Notes under the pieces: model-generated
Seen by the model: the letters and a program-made list of their open reading frames with translations, nothing else
Database searches by the model: none
Told to the model about the DNA's origin: nothing
Shown here: piece after piece, positions 35,578-43,083 of the stretch
Layout of the letters: each line of letters begins with the position of its first letter
Position numbering within the stretch: position 1 is the stretch's first letter
Program-made: the position numbers and the translations under genes
From: Granulosicoccus sp965367215
GTDB taxonomy: Bacteria > Pseudomonadota > Gammaproteobacteria > Granulosicoccales > Granulosicoccaceae
Direction: 5' to 3'
Assembly (NCBI GenBank): GCA_965367215.1
Contig: CBDUIJ010000001.1
Location: 1-64,000, forward strand
Length of the DNA: 64,000 nucleotides

Positions 35578-36171
35578 ATGGGTAACGCAATTACTGGTAT
35601 GCAAATCATCGATACAGCTCTGGAGGCTGTCAAGATTCTGGAACCAAGTGTTTTCGGTGACGACAGAGGTTTTTTTCTGGAGTCCTGGAACCGGCAAGCC
35701 TTCGAGAAGGCGGGTTTGCCAGGACATTTTGTTCAGGATAACCACAGTCGTTCATCGCAGGGTGTGCTGAGAGGTCTGCATTTCCAGGTCAAGCATCCAC
35801 AGGGTAAACTGGTGCGTGTAACCCGCGGCGAGGTGTTTGATGTTGCCGTAGACATGCGTCGTTCCTCGCCACAGTTCGGGCAGTGGGTAGGGGTGTCCCT
35901 GTCAGAAAGCAACAAACGACAACTGTGGGTGCCGGAGGGCTTTGCCCATGGTTTCTATGTGGTATCCGAGTCGGCTGATTTTCAGTACAAGTGTACGGAT
36001 TACTACAACCCTGAATTCGAACGAAGCCTGATATGGAACGATCCGGAAATTGGTATCGAATGGCCGCTTGTTGCAGGTACCGAGCCCATGCTGGCTCCGA
36101 AGGATGCCGCTGGCCTGCCGCTTGCCGAGTGCGACGAGATTGAAGATGTCCCACGGCGACTGGCAGCCTGA
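35578..36171 (+). CDS. rmlC: dTDP-4-dehydrorhamnose 3,5-epimerase
   Basis: A strong AAGGAG ribosome site 7 bases before the ATG at 35578 fixes the start, giving 197 residues (the frame itself opens at 35491). The cupin fold shows DDRGFFLESWN, FVQDNHSRSSQGVLRGLHFQ with the catalytic His, and WVPEGFAHGFYV. It epimerises dTDP-4-keto-6-deoxyglucose at C3 and C5. It is first of three tightly packed genes (rmlC-rmlD-rmlB) making dTDP-L-rhamnose. Confidence 0.95.
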   Translation: MGNAITGMQIIDTALEAVKILEPSVFGDDRGFFLESWNRQAFEKAGLPGHFVQDNHSRSSQGVLRGLHFQVKHPQGKLVRVTRGEVFDVAVDMRRSSPQFGQWVGVSLSESNKRQLWVPEGFAHGFYVVSESADFQYKCTDYYNPEFERSLIWNDPEIGIEWPLVAGTEPMLAPKDAAGLPLAECDEIEDVPRRLAA

Positions 36172-36189
36172 TTGCCGGGTAGCTGCGAT

Positions 36190-37050
36190 ATGAAAGCGTT
36201 CATTACTGGTAGCAGTCGAGGCCAATTGCACTGGGAGCTGCTACGCTCCATTCCAGAGAACGTAGAGGTTCTGACCCTGGGCGAGCGACTTGATATCACT
36301 GATGAACGCTCGGTGCAGCTGGCCATTGCCAGGTTGCAACCGGATGTGATCATCAATGCCGCGGCTTATACGGCGGTCGACAAGGCCGAGTCGGAACCTG
36401 AGCAGGCCATGGCAGTCAATGCCGATGCCGTTGAATCCCTTGCGCGCGCATCAATCGCGACCGGCGCACACCTGCTGCACGTGTCGACCGATTTCGTGTT
36501 CGGGCAGGGCGATGGTTCGCCATTTGCAGAAGATGCGCCTGTTGCACCGGTCAGCGTCTATGGCAAGACCAAGCTTGCTGGCGAGCAGGCATTGCGTCGT
36601 CTCATGCCGGATACCAGTCTGTGCCTGCGGACAGCCTGGGTGTATTCGTCGCATGGAAACAATTTTGTCAAAACCATGCTGCGCGTCATGAACGAGCGTG
36701 GTGAGGTGGGTGTCATAGCCGATCAGGTCGGTTCACCCACCTGGGCCAACTCGCTTGCCCGGGCGCTGTGGCATGCCGCGATCACCAGGTCCAGCGGCAC
36801 CATGCACTGGACCGGGGCAGGGGTGGCCAGCTGGTATGATTTTGCCGTCGCCATTCATGAAGAAGCCCGGTCTCTTGGCCTGATAGACCGAGCGGTGGTC
36901 GTCAACCCGCTGACGACCGAGCAATATCCGACTCCAGCAGCGCGTCCGCATTACAGCGTGCTGGAACTGACACGGACCTGGAAGGCACTTGATCAGCGCG
37001 CGGAACATTGGCGCAACGATCTTCGAACCATGCTCAAGGAGCTGAAATGA
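36190..37050 (+). CDS. rmlD: dTDP-4-dehydrorhamnose reductase
   Basis: The 286-residue SDR enzyme performs the last, NAD(P)H-dependent step to dTDP-L-rhamnose. It has the nucleotide loop near MKAFITGSSRGQLHWELL, INAAAYTAVDKAESEPEQA, LHVSTDFVFGQGDGSPFAED and the catalytic VYGKTKLAGEQAL (Y-x3-K). The frame opens at a TTG at 36172, but the ATG at 36190 starts the conserved fold. Its stop overlaps the rmlB start (ATGA). The first glycine-rich loop (TGSSRGQLH) is slightly unusual compared with the common TGxxGQLG. Confidence 0.93.
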   Translation: MKAFITGSSRGQLHWELLRSIPENVEVLTLGERLDITDERSVQLAIARLQPDVIINAAAYTAVDKAESEPEQAMAVNADAVESLARASIATGAHLLHVSTDFVFGQGDGSPFAEDAPVAPVSVYGKTKLAGEQALRRLMPDTSLCLRTAWVYSSHGNNFVKTMLRVMNERGEVGVIADQVGSPTWANSLARALWHAAITRSSGTMHWTGAGVASWYDFAVAIHEEARSLGLIDRAVVVNPLTTEQYPTPAARPHYSVLELTRTWKALDQRAEHWRNDLRTMLKELK

Positions 37051-38150
37051 GACGTATGATGGTAACCGGCGCCGCCGGATTCATAGGCGCCAACTTTGTC
37101 CGGTACTGGCTTGAAACCTATCCGGAAGATGTCATCGTGATCGTTGACGCGCTCACCTATGCAGGGAACAAGGCAAACCTGGAAGGTGTCTTGTCCGAAC
37201 GTTGCTCACTGGTGGAATGCGACATCAACGATACCGATACGATCAAGGGCTTGCTGCGTGACCAGCAGCTATCCACGATTGTGCACTTCGCGGCTGAAAG
37301 TCATGTTGACCGCTCCATTGAAGGTCCGGATGCCTTCATCGAGGCCAATATCCTGGGTACCCACAGTCTGCTCAAGGCAGCCAGACAGGTCTGGCAGGTC
37401 GAGGGACTCGCAGTGGACGATCACCGCTTCCATCATGTCTCTACCGATGAAGTCTATGGGTCGCTGGCATCGGATGATCCTGCCTTTACCGAAACGACTG
37501 CCTATGCGCCCAATTCTCCGTACTCGGCGAGCAAGGCGTCCTCTGACTTTCTGGTTCGTGCGTATCACCATACGTACGGGTTGAATGTCACCACCAGCAA
37601 TTGTTCCAACAACTATGGCCCCTACCATTTTCCGGAAAAGCTGATTCCGCTGATCATCATCAACCTGCTGCATGGCAAGTCACTGCCAATCTACGGTGAT
37701 GGCAAGAATATTCGCGATTGGCTGTATGTCGAAGACCATGCGCGCGGCATCGAGTTGGTATTGAACAAGGGTGTTGTTGGGGAGACCTACAACGTCGGTG
37801 GCGTCAATGAGTGGACGAACATCGATATCGTCAAGCTCATCTGCGAGCTGATGGACGAACGTTTCGCCGCAAATCAGTCGCTGGCGGGGAACTACCCGGC
37901 TTGTCCGGCAGCTACCGGTGAGCGCTGTGATTCATTGATCAGTTACGTAACCGACCGTGCCGGACACGATTTCCGATACGCCATCGATACGGCAAAAATC
38001 AGGGATGAGCTGGGGTATGAGCCTGCCGTGAATTTCGAAACCGGGATACGCAGAACACTCGATTGGTATCTGGCAAATTCCGACTGGTGGCAAGCCGTGC
38101 TCGACGGCAGTTACAGAGATCAGGCTGAACCAGCTCTGAAGACTGCTTGA
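37047..38150 (+). CDS. rmlB: dTDP-glucose 4,6-dehydratase
   Basis: The 367-residue extended SDR enzyme forms dTDP-4-keto-6-deoxyglucose. It shows MVTGAAGFIGANFVRYWLE, HFAAESHVDRSI, STDEVYGSL with the catalytic Asp-Glu, and YSASKASSDFLVRAY with Y-x3-K. AAGGAG precedes the ATG, which overlaps the rmlD stop. The order C-D-B with A elsewhere is a rearranged rml set. Confidence 0.97.
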   Translation: MRRMMVTGAAGFIGANFVRYWLETYPEDVIVIVDALTYAGNKANLEGVLSERCSLVECDINDTDTIKGLLRDQQLSTIVHFAAESHVDRSIEGPDAFIEANILGTHSLLKAARQVWQVEGLAVDDHRFHHVSTDEVYGSLASDDPAFTETTAYAPNSPYSASKASSDFLVRAYHHTYGLNVTTSNCSNNYGPYHFPEKLIPLIIINLLHGKSLPIYGDGKNIRDWLYVEDHARGIELVLNKGVVGETYNVGGVNEWTNIDIVKLICELMDERFAANQSLAGNYPACPAATGERCDSLISYVTDRAGHDFRYAIDTAKIRDELGYEPAVNFETGIRRTLDWYLANSDWWQAVLDGSYRDQAEPALKTA

Positions 38151-38175
38151 GGTCGAGGCGGCAACTGTACGAAAC

Positions 38176-38196
38176 GCGCCCCGACGAGCGGGGCGC
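38176..38196. terminator. Hairpin between convergent rmlB and chrR
   Basis: GCGCCCCG pairs with CGGGGCGC around ACGAG (8 bp, GC-rich), with T-rich sequence a few bases downstream on the plus strand. It is probably a bidirectional terminator. Confidence 0.7.
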
Positions 38197-38210
38197 TGTC
38201 ATTTTCCGAA

Positions 38211-38900
38211 TCAGATACCGACGAAGGGTTGCATGATCTTGCCTATCACGCCCGAGTAGCGAACAGGTGATTGAGTGGCGATCAATGCGATGCAGGGCTC
38301 TTCACTGTCGACCACGGGCTGGTGTTCGATGCTGCCATCCAGATCGGCAATATCCCCCACCTGAAATCTGCCAATGCTGTCGCGATAGGAGCCTTGCACC
38401 AGATAAGTGAGTTCGCGGTCATGATGCGAATGTTCGCTCAGTACTGCTCCGGGTGCCAGATGCAACAACTGAAAGGCGCCATGCCGACGATGTTGATCGT
38501 CCAGTTTGAACTGCTTGATTCCCGGCGCCACACGCCTCCAGCGTAACTGTTCCAGAGGTGCCGGCAGCAACCGGCCAAGTGGGCGAGGAACGCCCTTTAC
38601 AGCGCCTTTCGAGCCCATTTTCGCCGTGGAAGTCTGCAAGACGCTGTCTTGTGCATCAGTCGCCGGTGATTCTGCGGCCGCACCAGAACGCGATATCAGC
38701 TCCAGCGCCGATACCTTTATGGGCGTGGGTTCCAGCCGGTCGAACAGCCCGCCGCCAACGCCATCGGCCATTTGGGCACGGGCACGACATTGCCGGCATA
38801 CCGTGAGATGGCAGGCGACCAGCGTTTCCATGGGCATGGTAAGGCTGCCCGTCGCATAGTCGTGTATTGTTTCGTCTGTCAGGTGGTGGGAGACGCTCAT
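38211..38900 (-). CDS. chrR: ChrR-type zinc anti-sigma factor with cupin domain
   Basis: The 229-residue protein has the two ChrR modules. The N-terminal zinc anti-sigma domain has H6, H31, C35 and C38 (segment CHLTVCRQC), the same spacing as the ligands described for Rhodobacter ChrR. The C-terminal cupin has H157-x-H159-x3-E163 (EHSHHDRELTYLVQG) and a later His. The anti-sigma domain holds the ECF sigma factor inactive; singlet oxygen or peroxides trigger release through the cupin domain. It starts 24 bases after the sigma gene on the same strand. Confidence 0.92.
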   Translation of the reverse strand: MSVSHHLTDETIHDYATGSLTMPMETLVACHLTVCRQCRARAQMADGVGGGLFDRLEPTPIKVSALELISRSGAAAESPATDAQDSVLQTSTAKMGSKGAVKGVPRPLGRLLPAPLEQLRWRRVAPGIKQFKLDDQHRRHGAFQLLHLAPGAVLSEHSHHDRELTYLVQGSYRDSIGRFQVGDIADLDGSIEHQPVVDSEEPCIALIATQSPVRYSGVIGKIMQPFVGI

Positions 38901-38924
38901 GTCAAACTTGTCTGGCTCTGTTGG

Positions 38925-39575
38925 TCAATCGTTGATGGGACTGCCGCTGGACTCAGTGAGTAGAGCAGCTTTGTCTTCATCCTTCAGACTTGACCTTACG
39001 GCCTGCATCGCCAAACGGATTCGTGATTTTACCGTTCCAATCGGCAAATCCAGCCATTCGGCGATATCTCCATGTGATTGCCCCCGGAAATAGGAAAGGT
39101 GCATCACCTGACGTTGCTCCTGAGGCAGCTTCTCCAAAGCCCGGTGCAGCCGCTCCGCAGCCTGCTCGGCATCGACATAGCCGGCCTGTGTCTCTGACTC
39201 ATCGTTCTCGACATCGAGCATTTCATCTTCCAGCTCCACCTCGATACGAGAATTGCCGCGCAGGTAGTCGATGCGACGATTTCGTGCAATGGTGAACAGC
39301 CAGGTGCTGGCTGCTGCCTTTGACGGGTCGTAACTTTCAGCACGGCGCCACACGATGAGCATGATTTCCTGCATCAACTCATCTGAAATCTCTTCGGTCA
39401 TACCCTTGCCCATGAGGAAGGATTTGACGCGCCCAGCGTAATAGTTGTAGAAATCGGCAAACGCGTTTTCGTCGCGATCTCGACCGATGGCCTGCAGATT
39501 GTCGCCCATGCGCTTTCTGAGAGCGGCGGATGCCTCTGTGGGCTTGTCTTGCCTGGTAGTTGCCATTTTGGTCAT
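38925..39575 (-). CDS. rpoE: RpoE-type ECF sigma factor (ChrR-associated group)
   Basis: The 216-residue ECF sigma factor shows the sigma-2 region (FADFYNYYAGRVKSFLM, LMQEIMLIVWRRAESYD, ASTWLFTIARNRRIDYLR) and sigma-4 (LPQEQRQVMHLSYFRGQSH, LPIGTVKSRIRLAMQ). Its pairing with ChrR places it in the singlet-oxygen-response group (ECF11). It is divergent from a flavoprotein-DUF1365-Cfa operon, whose orthologues belong to the RpoE regulon in Rhodobacter. An alternative ATG lies three codons inside the start. Confidence 0.93.
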   Translation of the reverse strand: MTKMATTRQDKPTEASAALRKRMGDNLQAIGRDRDENAFADFYNYYAGRVKSFLMGKGMTEEISDELMQEIMLIVWRRAESYDPSKAAASTWLFTIARNRRIDYLRGNSRIEVELEDEMLDVENDESETQAGYVDAEQAAERLHRALEKLPQEQRQVMHLSYFRGQSHGDIAEWLDLPIGTVKSRIRLAMQAVRSSLKDEDKAALLTESSGSPIND

Positions 39576-39616
39576 TCGGTGATTGTACCGTCGAGAGGAT
39601 GACAGGTCATGATTAC

Positions 39617-39646
39617 TGATCCTGATATCCCGATAATGCGTAGCAG
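39617..39646 (+). promoter_or_regulatory. Candidate RpoE-dependent promoter
   Basis: TGATCC at 39617-39622 equals the -35 element I recall for ChrR-linked RpoE factors. After an 18-base spacer TAGCAG (39641-39646) takes the -10 position, although its match is weaker. It would start a transcript about 30 bases before the flavoprotein ATG. No equivalent was found for the sigma gene itself on the other strand. Confidence 0.5.
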
Positions 39647-39683
39647 TGCATTCATATACCCACTATAGAGTAGACTCAAGAGC

Positions 39684-41039
39684 ATGGTCCCAGACAGCAA
39701 AAAGCACATTGCCGTCGTTGGCAGCGGCGCAGCGGGAATGGCGGCTGCCTGGTTATTGTCACAGCGACACCGTGTCACCTTACTGGAAAAGGACGATCGG
39801 ATTGGTGGCCATGCGCATACCGCAACGGTCCCTGGCGGGGCACAGGGCGGCAAGGCGTTGGGAATCGATACCGGCTTCATTGTCTACAACGAACCCAGTT
39901 ATCCCAATCTGACTCGGTGGTTCGATGCCTTGCAGGTCGAAACCGAAGACAGTGACATGTCATTTGCGGTGTCTCGCGACAACGGCAACTTCGAATACGC
40001 AGGTGGACCGCTACTTGGATTGATGGCCCAGCCTGGACTGCTGTTGAAGTCACGTTTCTGGCGCATGCTGCGTGATCTGTTGCGGTTCTATCGAGAAGCT
40101 CCCGGCCAGATTCCCGCAGATGGCTGCATGACTCTTGGGGAATACCTGAGTCAGAACGGCTACTCCCGAGAATTCATCGAAGATCACCTGCTGCCATTCG
40201 GTGCAGCCATCTGGTCGACACCCAAGCAACAGATGCTCGAGTATCCGGCAGCATCCTTCATACGTTTCTGCAGTAATCATGGGTTGCTGCAGGTCAGCAA
40301 TCGGCCGCAGTGGCGAACCGTTACCGGAGGCAGTCAGTCCTATGTCAGGGCGGTAGCCGACATCATCGGGCAAGACTCCATTCTGACCAGCTTCGATGTC
40401 AAGGGAATCGAACGCGGGGCCGATGGGGTCGTCGTCCACTCGCTGGACGGCCGTACAGTGCATGCCGACGAGCTGGTGCTGGCCACGCATGCGGATCAGG
40501 CTCTGGCCTGCCTTGATGCACCTTCAGCAAGAGAAACCGCCTTGCTGAGCCCGTTTCGATACGAGAGCAACCAGGCCTATTTGCACACCGATATTCGTTA
40601 TCTGCCGAAGCGCAAGCGAGCCTGGTGCAGCTGGAACTATGTGGAACAGGGCCCGGGTGAGTCCCAGCAGGTGTCCTTGAGTTACTGGATGAATCGTTTG
40701 CAGAATCTGGATAGCAAGACGCAATACGTGGTAACCCTCAATCCGGACAAGGCGCCGGAGGCCGGCTGTGTTCTGCGTTCGCATACGTATGAGCATCCCT
40801 TGTTCAACGCGGATACCTGGCAGGCACAGCAGGAGCTCTGGTCGTTGCAGGGGCAGAACCGAACCTGGTACTGCGGCAGCTATTTCGGCTCCGGGTTCCA
40901 CGAAGATGCAGTGCAGTCCGGCCTGGCGGTTGCCGAACAGCTGGGTGGTTTGCAGCGCCCCTGGACGCTTGCAAATCCTTCCGGTCGCATCGTTATATCT
41001 GCACAGGCGGACTCGCCTTCCAGGCAAGTGGCTGCATGA
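39684..41039 (+). CDS. FAD-dependent amine-oxidase/desaturase-like flavoprotein
   Basis: The 451-residue protein binds FAD through IAVVGSGAAGMAAAWLL and LLEKDDRIGGHAHT. It continues with LGIDTGFIVYNEPSYPNL and a C-terminal CGSYFGSGFHEDAVQSG. Relatives in Rhodobacter and many proteobacteria lie next to DUF1365 and Cfa genes and are induced by singlet oxygen. A role in oxidising or desaturating modified membrane fatty acids is inferred from that context. Its stop overlaps the next start (ATGA). Confidence 0.85.
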   Translation: MVPDSKKHIAVVGSGAAGMAAAWLLSQRHRVTLLEKDDRIGGHAHTATVPGGAQGGKALGIDTGFIVYNEPSYPNLTRWFDALQVETEDSDMSFAVSRDNGNFEYAGGPLLGLMAQPGLLLKSRFWRMLRDLLRFYREAPGQIPADGCMTLGEYLSQNGYSREFIEDHLLPFGAAIWSTPKQQMLEYPAASFIRFCSNHGLLQVSNRPQWRTVTGGSQSYVRAVADIIGQDSILTSFDVKGIERGADGVVVHSLDGRTVHADELVLATHADQALACLDAPSARETALLSPFRYESNQAYLHTDIRYLPKRKRAWCSWNYVEQGPGESQQVSLSYWMNRLQNLDSKTQYVVTLNPDKAPEAGCVLRSHTYEHPLFNADTWQAQQELWSLQGQNRTWYCGSYFGSGFHEDAVQSGLAVAEQLGGLQRPWTLANPSGRIVISAQADSPSRQVAA

Positions 41040-41797
41040 CGCTCGTCAGTCGTCTTTACGCTGGACAGGTTTTTCACTGTCGACGCCGACCGAAAGTGCA
41101 TCGGTTGCGCTATTCGGTATTTTCCATGCTGCTCGATCTGGATGAGATCGACCAGTTGGATCGTGAATTGTGGCTGTTTTCCCGCAACCGCTTCAACCTG
41201 TTCTCGTTCCATGACAGCGACTTTGGAGATCAACAGCAGGACTCTCTGAAGGCCCATGTCACGAATGGTCTGCGGTCCGCTGGTGTGCAGGAAACGCCCG
41301 AAAAGATCCTGCTCAGTTGTTATCCCCGAGTGTTGGGGCATGCATTCAATCCCTTGAGTCTTTTCTATTGCCTGGACAGGCAGGGCCGTTGTTTTGCGAT
41401 CGTGCACGAGGTTCACAATACGTTCGGCGAACGACACTGCTACGTCCTGCCGGTCGAACTGCAAGACGGAAACACGCCGCAGTGGATCAAGCAGAACGCC
41501 AACAAGGAATTGTTCGTATCGCCTTTTGCCCGGATGGACATGCATTACGACTTCAGAGTCAATCTGCCTGAAGAACGGCAGATCATCGTGATCCGAGCCT
41601 CGGACGAGCAGGGGCTACTGATCACGGCCAGTTATGTCGCTCTTCGAAAACGCATCACAGCCGGCAGGCTGCTACGTTACTTTTTTGCCTATCCACTGTT
41701 GGGTGCAAAGGTCGTCATCGGAATCCACTGGGAAGCGTTCCTGCTGTGGTGCAAGGGCGTTCCCTGGTTCAGGCACCAGCCCAAGACATCCGCTTGA
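41036..41797 (+). CDS. DUF1365 family protein
   Basis: The 253-residue protein belongs to DUF1365. It has an opening SRLYAGQVFHCRRRPKVHRL, RYSVFSMLLDLDEID, LLSCYPRVLGHAFNPLSLFYC, HEVHNTFGERHCYVLP and FVSPFARMDMHYDFRV. The biochemical activity is not established. It is consistently found between the flavoprotein and the Cfa-like methyltransferase, so it probably acts on the same lipid pathway. Translation is coupled to the flavoprotein gene. Confidence 0.88.
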   Translation: MTLVSRLYAGQVFHCRRRPKVHRLRYSVFSMLLDLDEIDQLDRELWLFSRNRFNLFSFHDSDFGDQQQDSLKAHVTNGLRSAGVQETPEKILLSCYPRVLGHAFNPLSLFYCLDRQGRCFAIVHEVHNTFGERHCYVLPVELQDGNTPQWIKQNANKELFVSPFARMDMHYDFRVNLPEERQIIVIRASDEQGLLITASYVALRKRITAGRLLRYFFAYPLLGAKVVIGIHWEAFLLWCKGVPWFRHQPKTSA

Positions 41798-41829
41798 CCA
41801 ATACACCGAGCCGAATACATACAAAAGAC

Positions 41830-43083
41830 ATGTCAGATATGGAAAACCAGACAATAAGCCGTGGGCTGCCGACGTCTCAGTGGCATCAACAGATACTGGG
41901 TCGTCTCATTGGTCGCCGTTTTGACCACCTTCTCGATGGCATCACTCATGGACAGCTGAGCCTGACGTGGCCGGATGGCCATCTGAGTCGACATGGCAAG
42001 AAGTCGATTGATCCGTCTCGCAATGCACAGCTGACCTTGCACAACTACCGTCCCATTCGCCAGATGATGATGTCGGGAGAGAACGGTTTTGCTGAAAGCT
42101 ATCTGCAGGGCGACTGGTCATCGGACAATCTGCGCAATCTGTTTACCCTGATTCTCAATAACGAGCCGGAAGTGGCTGTCATGACGACTGGCAGCTGGTA
42201 CGCGCGCTTGCTCAACACCTTGAGGCATGGCAGAAACAGCAACTCGCTGCGCGGCAGTCAGCGCAATATCGAGTTTCACTACGATTTGGGCAATGATTTC
42301 TATCAGCTCTGGCTGGACCCGACCATGAGCTACTCATCGGCTGTCTTCGAAGGTGATGAATCACTGGAGCAGGCTCAGGATGCCAAGTTGTCCAGGGTGG
42401 TCGAATCGCTGAAGCCAGCCCCCGGTGCTCGGGTGCTGGAGATCGGCTGCGGCTGGGGAGCCATGGCTCACAAGCTGGCGACGCAGGCCGAGTGCCGGGT
42501 AGAAGGTATTTCACTGTCACAGGAGCAGCTGCGATACGCCAGGGATTTCAACAATGTCGAGAGTGAGTCAGGCAGGCAGGGTAGTACGGAATTCCGTTAC
42601 CAGGATTATCGGGCGGTAGAGGGAAGCTACGATCACATCGTTTCCATAGAAATGTTCGAAGCGGTCGGCGAGAAGTACTGGAATACGTATTTCGACAAGC
42701 TGGGTCAGTTGCTGGAGCAGGGCGGGACTGCAGTGCTACAGGTGATAACCATCGATGAGCAACGTTTCGATGAGTATCGCGCCAGTCCGGACTTCATTCA
42801 ACGTTATATATTTCCCGGTGGCATGCTGCCAACCAAGGAGCACCTGACAAGACTGGTTGAAGGATCAGGTTTCGAGCTGGTTGAAGTCGACTGGTTCGGA
42901 ACGAGCTATGCACAGACACTGTTGCATTGGCGGGAACGCTTCGATCAGGTGATATCCGAGGTGACTGCGCTGGGTTTCGACGATCGCTTTGCGCGCATGT
43001 GGCGCTACTATCTGGATTATTGCGAGACCGGCTTCAGGCTGGGCCGTACTGACGTCGGCCAGCTACTGCTGCGCAAGTGTTGA
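41830..43083 (+). CDS. Cyclopropane-fatty-acid-synthase-type methyltransferase
   Basis: The protein of about 418 residues is a SAM-dependent methyltransferase of the Cfa family. It contains NIEFHYDLGNDFYQLWLDPT, YSSAVFEGDESLEQAQDAKL, the SAM loop VLEIGCGWGAMAHKLA (~202-217), IVSIEMFEAVGEKYW and YIFPGGMLPT. Members methylate double bonds of phospholipid acyl chains to give cyclopropane or methyl-branched products. In Rhodobacter the RpoE-controlled homologue is linked to furan fatty acid formation, so either product is possible. The frame extends to 41746 inside DUF1365; ATG 41830 starts the conserved part. Its last 21 bases overlap the convergent tmcA. Confidence 0.88.
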   Translation: MSDMENQTISRGLPTSQWHQQILGRLIGRRFDHLLDGITHGQLSLTWPDGHLSRHGKKSIDPSRNAQLTLHNYRPIRQMMMSGENGFAESYLQGDWSSDNLRNLFTLILNNEPEVAVMTTGSWYARLLNTLRHGRNSNSLRGSQRNIEFHYDLGNDFYQLWLDPTMSYSSAVFEGDESLEQAQDAKLSRVVESLKPAPGARVLEIGCGWGAMAHKLATQAECRVEGISLSQEQLRYARDFNNVESESGRQGSTEFRYQDYRAVEGSYDHIVSIEMFEAVGEKYWNTYFDKLGQLLEQGGTAVLQVITIDEQRFDEYRASPDFIQRYIFPGGMLPTKEHLTRLVEGSGFELVEVDWFGTSYAQTLLHWRERFDQVISEVTALGFDDRFARMWRYYLDYCETGFRLGRTDVGQLLLRKC

